Made by a program: the position numbers and the translations under genes
In this document: positions 28,535 to 35,516 of the stretch, in pieces
Layout of the letters: the number at the start of each line of letters is the position of its first letter
Position numbering within the stretch: the stretch's first letter is position 1
Notes under the pieces: model-generated
Seen by the model: only the letters and a program-made list of their open reading frames with translations
Database searches by the model: none
What the model was told of the DNA's origin: nothing
NCBI RefSeq assembly: GCF_004122095.1
Contig: NZ_SAWZ01000002.1
Coordinates: 186,001-250,000, forward strand
DNA: 64,000 bases
Direction of reading: 5' to 3'
Source of the DNA: Pseudoxanthomonas composti
GTDB lineage: Bacteria > Pseudomonadota > Gammaproteobacteria > Xanthomonadales > Xanthomonadaceae

Positions 28535-29986
28535 TCAGACCAGCACCGCAGCAACCAGCGAGACCACTGCGCACACCGGAAGAAGCAGCGGACTCCACCG
28601 TGCAAGCCGTGGTGAATGCTCCATCCACAACCACACTGGCAACGGCAGGGACGCGAGGGTGAAAGCCAGGGCGAAACGTTGTCCCGCTTCCAACTCAAGC
28701 GCCAAGGTCGTAGTGCAGATGCACATGCAAATGGACAGCACGACGACCGATGCCACAGTCAGCGCGGCCATGCGCTCGGTTTTGCCGCGCAAGGGCCGCA
28801 GATAGCCGAATGTCATGCCGGCCATGCCTGCAAATGCCAGGCCCGGCAGCCAGGACACGCCGACGCAGATGAAGGTACAGAACAAGCTGGAGAATGTGCC
28901 GCTGGAAATTCTCCAGTGTTTTGCCAGCTTCTCGTTGATGTCCCGCAAACCGATGCGCAGCAAGGCATAGGCGAGCCAAGCTGCGGCGGCTCCCGCGATG
29001 CAGATCGATCCTCCCAGCAAGACGTTGCGCCTGTCTTCCGGAGCGGCCATGGCGGCGACCACGCCGAAGAAGAGGGCCGGCCATACCGTCGTGCGGAGAA
29101 GAACGCACACTACGCGTGGGCGTGTCAGCCTGTTTGCATCCAGTACCTGCCGCCAGAAAGCGATGTTGCCCAAGTTGAGATCCGGGTGCTGCAGGTTAGG
29201 GGCAACCTGGGCCAACTGGTGGATCGCCGCACCGATTTGAGCGGGAAGGCCAGGGACTAGCGTCACAAGTAGGCGGTGCTGCGGGCTGTCCGGTCCCGTC
29301 AGTTCGAGGCCGATCTGACGTTCCCTCCAGGTTTTGTTCGACGAGCGCAGGCGACTTAAAGCGCGGTCGAACGCATGCTGTCGCTGTTTATCGGCCAGTA
29401 TGTGCTGAAGCTGCTCGGACAACCCATCGTGATCCACCTTGTCCAGCCCGAAGAAGGCCATGACATGGGGCAGGCAGTGATCTTCGGTTGGTGCCCTTGG
29501 CGAACGCGCGATCACCTCCGCCACCGCAGGTCGCAGGGCCATTTTCAGGTCGATTGAGTACAGCGCTTCATGCTCGTACAGCCACCTACTCAGGTGGCTG
29601 ACCTTGCCGCCGTCCATCCGCTGACGCAGTTCCTCCTGGAAGCCTGGGACATCCAACGCCGCCCGCGGCGCGAGTTGGAGCGCGGTCCAGGACAACTCAT
29701 GCGTTGTTGCCAGTGGCTCCTCGGGTAAGCGCGCACCGGACTGTTCGGCCGACCGGCCTGCGGTAAGCGGCACGTGTGAGTCCGCGGCTGGATGATCGCG
29801 CGGATCGGTCTCGCGGCCCAGCTGCGCGAGGCAGAAGGCATATGCTTCCTGCAGACGCTGGAACGCCAGAGGGTCATCATCGGGCCGGGTGGTCTTGAGG
29901 ACTCGGGCGTAGGAACGCTTGATCTCGGACCGGTCAGCATTCCTGCCGATGTTGAGCAGGCGGTAGTGCTCGCCAGGATTCAACAT
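28535..29986 (-). CDS. Membrane J-like protein, partner of the HscC-type Hsp70
   Basis: A 483-residue protein. The N-terminus (about 1-60) is a J-like domain: HYRLLNIGRNADRSEIKRSY, ARVLKTTRPDDDPLAFQRLQ, EAYAFC. The usual His-Pro-Asp loop is Arg-Pro-Asp here. A soluble middle of about 240 residues follows, then about six hydrophobic segments from about residue 305 to the end, so it sits in the inner membrane with the J domain in the cytoplasm. It overlaps the hscC-like stop by seven bases, consistent with a chaperone pair like E. coli HscC with DjlB/DjlC. The Arg suggests altered activation of Hsp70, or none. Confidence 0.7.
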   Translation of the reverse strand: MLNPGEHYRLLNIGRNADRSEIKRSYARVLKTTRPDDDPLAFQRLQEAYAFCLAQLGRETDPRDHPAADSHVPLTAGRSAEQSGARLPEEPLATTHELSWTALQLAPRAALDVPGFQEELRQRMDGGKVSHLSRWLYEHEALYSIDLKMALRPAVAEVIARSPRAPTEDHCLPHVMAFFGLDKVDHDGLSEQLQHILADKQRQHAFDRALSRLRSSNKTWRERQIGLELTGPDSPQHRLLVTLVPGLPAQIGAAIHQLAQVAPNLQHPDLNLGNIAFWRQVLDANRLTRPRVVCVLLRTTVWPALFFGVVAAMAAPEDRRNVLLGGSICIAGAAAAWLAYALLRIGLRDINEKLAKHWRISSGTFSSLFCTFICVGVSWLPGLAFAGMAGMTFGYLRPLRGKTERMAALTVASVVVLSICMCICTTTLALELEAGQRFALAFTLASLPLPVWLWMEHSPRLARWSPLLLPVCAVVSLVAAVLV

Positions 29987-31674
29987 GTGCGTGCCTCGAA
30001 CTCATCCAAGGCACGCACGAGTTCAGAACGGCTCTGCAAGATCTGTTGGAGATCTTGACGCTCCACGATTCCGGTAAAGGTGGCCAGCCATTCCTGCAGC
30101 ATCGAGCGATGCTCCAGGTGCTCGGCATACAAGCGTTCCAGCCGGGCGATCACCGCCAGGTTGGCCTGGTCCTCTCGCGGATGGATCTTGAGACCCTCCA
30201 ACTGTGCCAGGCGTTCGCGGATCTCGTGCTCGCTCAGTGTTTCCCCCCCGTTCTGCACAATCAACTCATGTCGCATGCCGGTGCCGTGGGCAAAAGCCTC
30301 CACCTGCAGGACGCCGTTGATGTCGTAGGTGAACCGCACGTCCACCGCGTTGAGCTCGCGCGAAACGCCTGCACGCACCGGAATCTTGAGATGCCCTAGC
30401 CGCACGTTATGCTCTGACCGCGGACTTTCACCCTGGAGCACCTCGATCTCCACCTGCGCCACGTTGTCATGCACGGGGTAATAGGTATGCATCCGGCTTA
30501 CCGGCACCGTGCAGTTGCGCTCGATGATGGGACTGAAGTGTCCCGATGTCAGCTTGCCGTAGCCGTCCACGCGCGAGGTATCCACGCCCAGCGTGTAGGG
30601 GCAGACGTCGGTTAGTACGATCTCCTCCAGCGCCTGGTCGCGCGCCTTCATTCCGGCGACGGTCGCGGCCCCAAGTGCCACCGCCTCGTCGGGATGCACG
30701 TGACGCAGCGGCAGGCGGCCGAGCATGCGCGCGGCGGTCTTGACGACCAGCGGCATCCGAGAGGCGCCTCCGACGACGATCACTTCGTCCAGCCGCTGCG
30801 CCGGTATGCCAGCGTCCCGCAGGGCGCGTTCGATCGGTTGTCGGAGGCGTTGAATGAGGGGATCGGCCAGCGAGGTGAATCGTTCCTCGTCGATAGACCA
30901 ATCGAATGGGCGGCCTGCCAGTTCCAGGGAAACGCTCGCCTGTCCCTGGCTGCTGAGCTGGTGCTTGGCGATCTGCAACTGCTTGCGCAGCAGAGCTAGA
31001 TCGGTCTGGGCAAGGGTTGACTTGCGGATCCTGCGATCCTCCAGAGCGGCGTCCACGAGCAGCGACAGGAAGTCTTCACCGCCAAGATGGTTGTCACCCG
31101 CGGTGGCATGGACTTGAATCACGCCATCGAACATTTCCAGCACCGAGACGTCGAAGGTGCCGCCACCCAGATCGAGCACCATGAACGTCGAACTCTCCAC
31201 GCGCTCCTGCAGGCCGTAGGCGATCGCGGCCGCTGTTGGCTCGTTGATCAGACGCTCGACCTTGATTCCCGCCAGTTCGCCAGCGATGCGGGTGGCCTTG
31301 CGCTGCGCATCGCCGAAATACGCGGGGACACTGATCACCGCCTCTGTGACTTCCTGACCCAGCGCTGCCCTCGCATCGTCCAGCAGGCCCCGCAGGACCA
31401 ACGCGGAGAGCTCTTCAGGGCGGAAGCTGCGTTCGCCGAGCCGCGTCTCGCGCTGCGTTCCCATCCAGCGCTTGAAGTTAGCGACCGTATCCCGGGGTGC
31501 CGTGGCCCGTCGATCCTCGGCACTTTGCCCGACCAGGATGCCCAGCTGCGGATCGACCGAAACGACCGATGGCGTGAGCACTCTTCCGATAGCATTGGGG
31601 ATGAGACGGGCTTGTCCGCTGTCGAATGTGCCGATCAGCGAGTGGGTGGTTCCAAGATCGATTCCAACGATCAC
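29980..31674 (-). CDS. hscC: HscC-type Hsp70 chaperone
   Basis: A 564-residue Hsp70. IVGIDLGTTHSLIGTFDSGQ, INEPTAAAIAYGL, VLDLGGGTFDVSVLEMFDG and VIVVGGASRMPLVVK are the ATPase-domain signatures. The substrate domain begins at about residue 375 (TDVCPYTLGVDTS). It is shorter than DnaK (about 640) and lacks a DnaK-type C-terminal lid tail, fitting the HscC group. It forms an operon with the membrane J-like gene and not with dnaJ, grpE or isc genes, so it is not HscA. In E. coli HscC partners with DjlB/DjlC; this pairing is assumed by analogy. Confidence 0.8.
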   Translation of the reverse strand: MIVGIDLGTTHSLIGTFDSGQARLIPNAIGRVLTPSVVSVDPQLGILVGQSAEDRRATAPRDTVANFKRWMGTQRETRLGERSFRPEELSALVLRGLLDDARAALGQEVTEAVISVPAYFGDAQRKATRIAGELAGIKVERLINEPTAAAIAYGLQERVESSTFMVLDLGGGTFDVSVLEMFDGVIQVHATAGDNHLGGEDFLSLLVDAALEDRRIRKSTLAQTDLALLRKQLQIAKHQLSSQGQASVSLELAGRPFDWSIDEERFTSLADPLIQRLRQPIERALRDAGIPAQRLDEVIVVGGASRMPLVVKTAARMLGRLPLRHVHPDEAVALGAATVAGMKARDQALEEIVLTDVCPYTLGVDTSRVDGYGKLTSGHFSPIIERNCTVPVSRMHTYYPVHDNVAQVEIEVLQGESPRSEHNVRLGHLKIPVRAGVSRELNAVDVRFTYDINGVLQVEAFAHGTGMRHELIVQNGGETLSEHEIRERLAQLEGLKIHPREDQANLAVIARLERLYAEHLEHRSMLQEWLATFTGIVERQDLQQILQSRSELVRALDEFEARTC

Positions 31675-31831
31675 GCCAGCGTCCCTTGTATTCCTTGTGA
31701 GAACCAGAGCTTAGCGCTGTTTCACGTTTCATACACGCGGGCTTAACAACTTCAGCAACGGCCCGGAGATGGTGGCCATTGCCATGAGTACTACGCTGAC
31801 GCAGGTAGAGGGAAGGCGACCCTGTGCGTCG

Positions 31832-32209
31832 TTACGACAGTCGGCGACGTCCACGCGGCGCCAGGCCGCCCGTGTGCGGGAACATCTCCACGGCCAGGGA
31901 GAAGGTCAGCTGCTCGCCCGGCCTGACCGCGCCGACGCCGACCACATGGCGGTCGATTTCCTCGCCGCGCGCGTTGCGCACCACCACCACCGCCGAGTAC
32001 TCCCACGGCGTGGCATCGGCAGGGTGGTTGACGGTGCCTTCCACCCGCAGCGGCACGATGGTCTGGCGGGCGCGTTCGCTGGTGACGGCGTCATCGAAGC
32101 GCAGGTGATGCCGGCAGGCAGGACAGACGCTGGCGCTCTCCAGGATCATCGCCTTGCAGTGCGGGCAGGCGCGGGTGGCGCCCGCGCTGCCCGGACGGGG
32201 GTTGCTCAC
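31832..32209 (-). CDS. Small zinc-ribbon protein co-transcribed with bactofilin
   Basis: A 125-residue protein with CPHC at 15-18 and CPAC at 29-32, a four-Cys zinc ribbon, and then a hydrophobic/charged beta-rich part (about 55-115, VEGTVNHPADATPWEYSAVV). The start GTG at 32209 shares GTGA with the stop of the bactofilin gene, which decides it. I recognise no further domain. Bactofilins form cytoskeletal filaments, and a partner at the same place suggests an adaptor, but there is no direct evidence. Confidence 0.7.
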   Translation of the reverse strand: MSNPRPGSAGATRACPHCKAMILESASVCPACRHHLRFDDAVTSERARQTIVPLRVEGTVNHPADATPWEYSAVVVVRNARGEEIDRHVVGVGAVRPGEQLTFSLAVEMFPHTGGLAPRGRRRLS

Positions 32210-32748
32210 GCCTCGCTCTTGTCGGCCTTGGGTGCTTGATCGGCCTTGGCGTGCCGGCCGTCCTTGTCGCTCCAGCCGAAGTCGACCTGGCCACGCATGC
32301 GTGCGCCCGCGGCCACCGTGAGCGAGCCGGCCTTGACGTCGCCGACCAGCATGCCCGAGGCCAGCAGTTCGACCTGCGTGGCCGCTTCGATGTTGCCCTC
32401 CAGCTCGCCGGCGACCACGACCTTGCTGGCGCGGACGCTGCCGGCGAGCTTGGCGCCGACTTCGATGGTCAGATCGCCCTGGACGTTGACGTCGCCCTTG
32501 AACTTGCCGGCGATGCGGACATGGCCGGTGCCTTCGATCTTGCCCTCGATGGTCAGGTCCGAGGCGATCAGCGATTCCTTCCCCTGCGGTTGGGAAGGCC
32601 TGGCCACCGGCGTCGGGGTGGGCGTCGTGGCCGGCGTGGCAGGGGCGCTTTCGACGGGTGCGGCCGCCGCGGCCGGCTGGAATGGCAGCGGGTCGGCAAC
32701 CGGGGGCGGGGCGGTCTTGCTGGGGGCCTGATCCTTCCAGATCGACAT
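32206..32748 (-). CDS. Bactofilin
   Basis: A 180-residue protein of the bactofilin family, cytoplasmic beta-helix filaments. The N-terminus is disordered (Pro/Ala-rich, about 5-60). The core (about 63-155) shows the six-residue repeats of the family, for example LTIEGKIEGTGHVRIAGKFK and GDVNVQGDLTIEVGAKLAGS, with the C-terminus charged (DKDGRHAKADQAPKADKSEA). Bactofilins direct cell-shape or stalk synthesis. Tight coupling with a zinc-ribbon protein is noted. Confidence 0.85.
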   Translation of the reverse strand: MSIWKDQAPSKTAPPPVADPLPFQPAAAAAPVESAPATPATTPTPTPVARPSQPQGKESLIASDLTIEGKIEGTGHVRIAGKFKGDVNVQGDLTIEVGAKLAGSVRASKVVVAGELEGNIEAATQVELLASGMLVGDVKAGSLTVAAGARMRGQVDFGWSDKDGRHAKADQAPKADKSEA

Positions 32749-33183
32749 GGGCACGGTTCTCCAGGGACTCGGGGGAAGGCCGACTATCGCGGCTCGTCCT
32801 CGAACCTTTTGTGACAACAATCACCGATAAGCTGATTGCCCGTGCGGAACAGGCCAGGCGCCATGACCACCGCCCAGGGCGCCGGTGCGCACGCACGGCA
32901 CCTCCATGCGAGCCATATCAACGCACGGCCGGGCGGGGGCCCTGTATACGCCTTCGGCGAACAGGCTGCCCCCGCTGGTGAGGTTGCAGAGCGGATGTCC
33001 TTGCGAGCACACCGCCCTGCATCCCGAACGATGCGTCGAACACACACCGTGCAAGCGTGTCTCCCGACTGGCGGGAGGCGTTGCCACGAAATGCCTCTCG
33101 ATTTTCTAATGAGTAAAAACACAAAGGCCCGCTTGCGCGGGCCTTTGCATGGTCGGCGTCGAAACGCCGGACCGGCAACTAAC
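32749..33183. other. Intergenic region before bactofilin
   Basis: I see no credible gene in 435 bases between bactofilin and the lipoprotein gene. It contains the lipoprotein terminator at 33123-33146, and the rest is presumably the bactofilin promoter region. Confidence 0.5.
33123..33146 (-). terminator. Intrinsic terminator of the Ala-rich lipoprotein gene
   Basis: A perfect 10-base stem (AAAGGCCCGC / GCGGGCCTTT) with loop TTGC. On the minus strand it is followed by TGTGTTTTTAC, a good T-tract, and lies 37 bases past the stop at 33184. Confidence 0.85.
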
Positions 33184-33525
33184 TTACTTCTTGGAAGCTT
33201 CCTCGGCCTTGGCCGAAGCCTCGGCGGCCTTGTCGGCCGTGGCCTGGGCGGCGTCCGAAGCAGCGGCTGCGGCGTCGGCGGCACCCGCCTGCACGGCGTT
33301 CTCGGTCTTCTCGGCCGCAACGCTCGCTTCCTGGGAGGCATTGGCTGCGGCGGCAGCGGCCGAATCGGCGGCGGCGCTGGCCTCGGCCGAGGCCTTGTCG
33401 GCGGCAACCGAGGCGTCTGCAGCGGCGCTGTCGGCGGTGGCTGCGGCGTGGTCCTGGGTCTTCTGGGAGCAGGCGCCCAGCGCCAGCGCAGCGGTCACGA
33501 TCACGGCAGAGGTCAAAACTTTCAT
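33184..33525 (-). CDS. Ala-rich lipoprotein 1
   Basis: A 113-residue lipoprotein. MKVLTSAVIVTAALALGACS has a signal peptide and the lipobox LGAC (Cys at 19). The mature part is almost entirely Ala with regularly spaced Asp, Glu, Lys and Ser in short repeats such as AAADASVAADKASAEAS, consistent with a long alpha-helix or coiled coil. It is a paralog of the gene at 33720. Similar helical Lpp-like proteins sit in the outer membrane. No function known. Confidence 0.75.
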   Translation of the reverse strand: MKVLTSAVIVTAALALGACSQKTQDHAAATADSAAADASVAADKASAEASAAADSAAAAAANASQEASVAAEKTENAVQAGAADAAAAASDAAQATADKAAEASAKAEEASKK

Positions 33526-33647
33526 GCAAGTTTCCTGCTTGGGTGGGTGGTGGGCGGAGCATAGCGGCGCGGCCGCGAAAATGGCGTTGCCATCAGGACA
33601 ATCGCCGCTGAATGTCAGACGCGTTATCAAGCGGCCGACCCAAACAA

Positions 33648-33677
33648 AAAAGGCTGCCGGTTTCCCGGCAGCCTTTT
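33648..33677 (-). terminator. Intrinsic terminator of Ala-rich lipoprotein 2
   Basis: A 13-base perfect stem (AAAAGGCTGCCGG / CCGGCAGCCTTTT) with a four-base loop. In the minus direction the hairpin ends in TTTTTT at 33644-33651. It lies about 42 bases beyond the stop at 33720. Confidence 0.85.
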
Positions 33678-33719
33678 CGACGTCGACGCCCCGATGGGGG
33701 CATCAAAGCAGGAAGAAGA

Positions 33720-34058
33720 TTACTTCTTCTCGCCTTCAGCGGCGTCCTTGGCAGCGTCCTTCGACTGCTCGGCGCTGTCGGCAGCGGCGTCAGCCTTGTC
33801 GGCAGCGGCTTCGGCAGCAGCGTCGGTCGGAGCAGCAGCGGCGTCGGCAGCAGCGTTGGCGGCTTCGTCGGCGGCGGTGGCAGCGGCGTCAGCGGCGGTC
33901 TGCGAGGCAGCGTCGGCAGCCGGGGCCTGGGCAGCAGCCTGGGCTTCGGTCGCGGCGGCCGAGGCGTCGGCGGCGGAGTCGGCAGCCTGCTCCTGCTTGG
34001 AGCAAGCAGCCAGGGCCAGGCCCATGGCCAGCGCGATCAGCGTCTTGTTGATGGTCAT
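33720..34058 (-). CDS. Ala-rich lipoprotein 2
   Basis: A 112-residue lipoprotein. MTINKTLIALAMGLALAACS has the lipobox LAAC (Cys at 19), then an Ala/Asp/Glu/Lys-rich mature part with the same style of repeats as lipoprotein 1 (AAATEAQAAAQAPAADAA). GAGGAA lies just upstream of the ATG. Both copies have their own terminator, and both stop in EAxxKK-type tails. Separate transcription of two near-twin lipoproteins suggests different expression conditions. Confidence 0.75.
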   Translation of the reverse strand: MTINKTLIALAMGLALAACSKQEQAADSAADASAAATEAQAAAQAPAADAASQTAADAAATAADEAANAAADAAAAPTDAAAEAAADKADAAADSAEQSKDAAKDAAEGEKK

Positions 34059-34179
34059 TTCGGTATTTCCTCGTCGATTGGTTTGGCAACGCGCTAATGC
34101 GCGCCTTAACAATGATGACAAGCCATCTACGGCTGTCAAGGGAATTGAATCCTCAGCCCGTCAAACCGGTGTGAATGAT

Positions 34180-35355
34180 TCAGGGCAGTTCGACGGCGAT
34201 GGCAGTGGCTTCGCCGCCGCCGATGCACAGCGATGCCACGCCTCGCTTGAGCCCACGCACACGTAAGGCATTGATCAGCGTGACAATCAATCGTGCACCC
34301 GAGGCGCCGATGGGATGGCCCAGCGCGCAGGCGCCGCCGTTGACGTTGACCTTCTCATGGGGCACGGAGAGGTCGTGGATGACGGCCATGGAGACCACCG
34401 CGAAGGCTTCGTTGATCTCGAACAGGTCCACTTGGTCCACCGTCCAGCCGACCTTGCCCAGCAGTTCCTGGACCGCCTTGACCGGCGAGGTGGTGAACCA
34501 TTCCGGCTCCTGCGAAAAAGTATGGTGCCCGACGATGCGGGCGAGCGGGGCGATGTTGCGCCGGGCGGCATCTTCCTCGGACATCAGGATCAGCGCGGCC
34601 GCACCATCGGAGATGCTGGAGGAACTGGCCGCAGTCACGCTGCCGTCCTTCTTGAAGGCCGGCTTGAGGGTCGGGATCTTCGACACGTCCGAGCGCGAGG
34701 GCTGCTCATCGGCGGCGTATTCCACCTCACCTTTCCGGGTGGCCACCTTGACCGCCACGATCTCATCATCGAACGCGCCGTTGCCCTGGGCCTGCTGTGC
34801 CCGCTGGACCGAGGCGATGGCGTAGTCGTCCTGCTGCTGTCGGGTGAAGCCGTACTTCTCGACGGTCTTCTCGGCGAACACGCCCATGGCCTGGCCGTCG
34901 TAAGGGTTGGTCAGGCCGTCCCAGGCCATGTGGTCCACGGCCTGGAAATTGCCGTAGCGGTTGCCGACGCGCGAGTTGGGGATCATATGCGGGGCGTTGG
35001 TCATGGACTCCATGCCGCCGGCGACCACGATGCCGGCCGAGCCGGCCTTGATCAGGTCGTGGGCCAGCATCACCGCCTTCATGCCCGACCCGCAGACCTT
35101 GTTGATGGTCGTAGCGCCCGTGGACGTCGGTAGACCCGCGGCCAGCGCGGCCTGGCGCGCCGGGGCCTGGCCAAGGTTGGCGGGCAGTACGCAGCCCATG
35201 ATGACCTCGGACACCTCGTTTGCCGCCAGCCCGGACTGTGCCAGGGCGGCGCTGATGGCTGAGGCGCCCAGGGTCGGGGTCGGCACGCCGGTGAACTGAC
35301 CCATGAAGGCGCCGATGGCCGTGCGCTTGGCGCCGGTGATGACAATGCCGGTCAT
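34180..35355 (-). CDS. Acetyl-CoA C-acetyltransferase (thiolase)
   Basis: A 391-residue thiolase that condenses or cleaves acetyl-CoA/acetoacetyl-CoA. The catalytic Cys is in INKVCGSGMKAV (about 87), His in GHPIGASGARL and the final Cys in ASLCIGGGEATAIAV. NEAFAV is the conserved Asn-Glu region. Start at 35355 (MTGIVITGAKRTAIGAF) gives the typical length, while an ATG at 35364 is possible. It is not in an operon with a beta-oxidation gene. Fatty-acid or leucine degradation, or PHB, are all possible. Confidence 0.9.
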   Translation of the reverse strand: MTGIVITGAKRTAIGAFMGQFTGVPTPTLGASAISAALAQSGLAANEVSEVIMGCVLPANLGQAPARQAALAAGLPTSTGATTINKVCGSGMKAVMLAHDLIKAGSAGIVVAGGMESMTNAPHMIPNSRVGNRYGNFQAVDHMAWDGLTNPYDGQAMGVFAEKTVEKYGFTRQQQDDYAIASVQRAQQAQGNGAFDDEIVAVKVATRKGEVEYAADEQPSRSDVSKIPTLKPAFKKDGSVTAASSSSISDGAAALILMSEEDAARRNIAPLARIVGHHTFSQEPEWFTTSPVKAVQELLGKVGWTVDQVDLFEINEAFAVVSMAVIHDLSVPHEKVNVNGGACALGHPIGASGARLIVTLINALRVRGLKRGVASLCIGGGEATAIAVELP

Positions 35356-35516
35356 GTCTCGCATCCCGTTGTGTGGTGGCCCGATTATCCCGACGCAGAT
35401 CCCCGTCTGCCAATCCGACCAAGGTCCGTGCGTGGATTAACGGAAATTTTGCGCTAGATTGCACGTCCGCCCCGCCATGGCAGGTGGGGCCACATTCGTC
35501 TTGGGGAGACACGGCA

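Noticed and set aside
32784-33407. A 207-codon minus frame in the bactofilin upstream gap
   Set aside because: It runs over the terminator hairpin and antisense of Ala-rich coding; it is Pro/Arg-rich and not protein-like.
33184-34058. Short repeated Ala-coding units as a possible CRISPR or tandem-repeat array
   Set aside because: They are GCG/GCC-rich codon repeats within two lipoprotein genes, with no regular spacers and intact lipoboxes.
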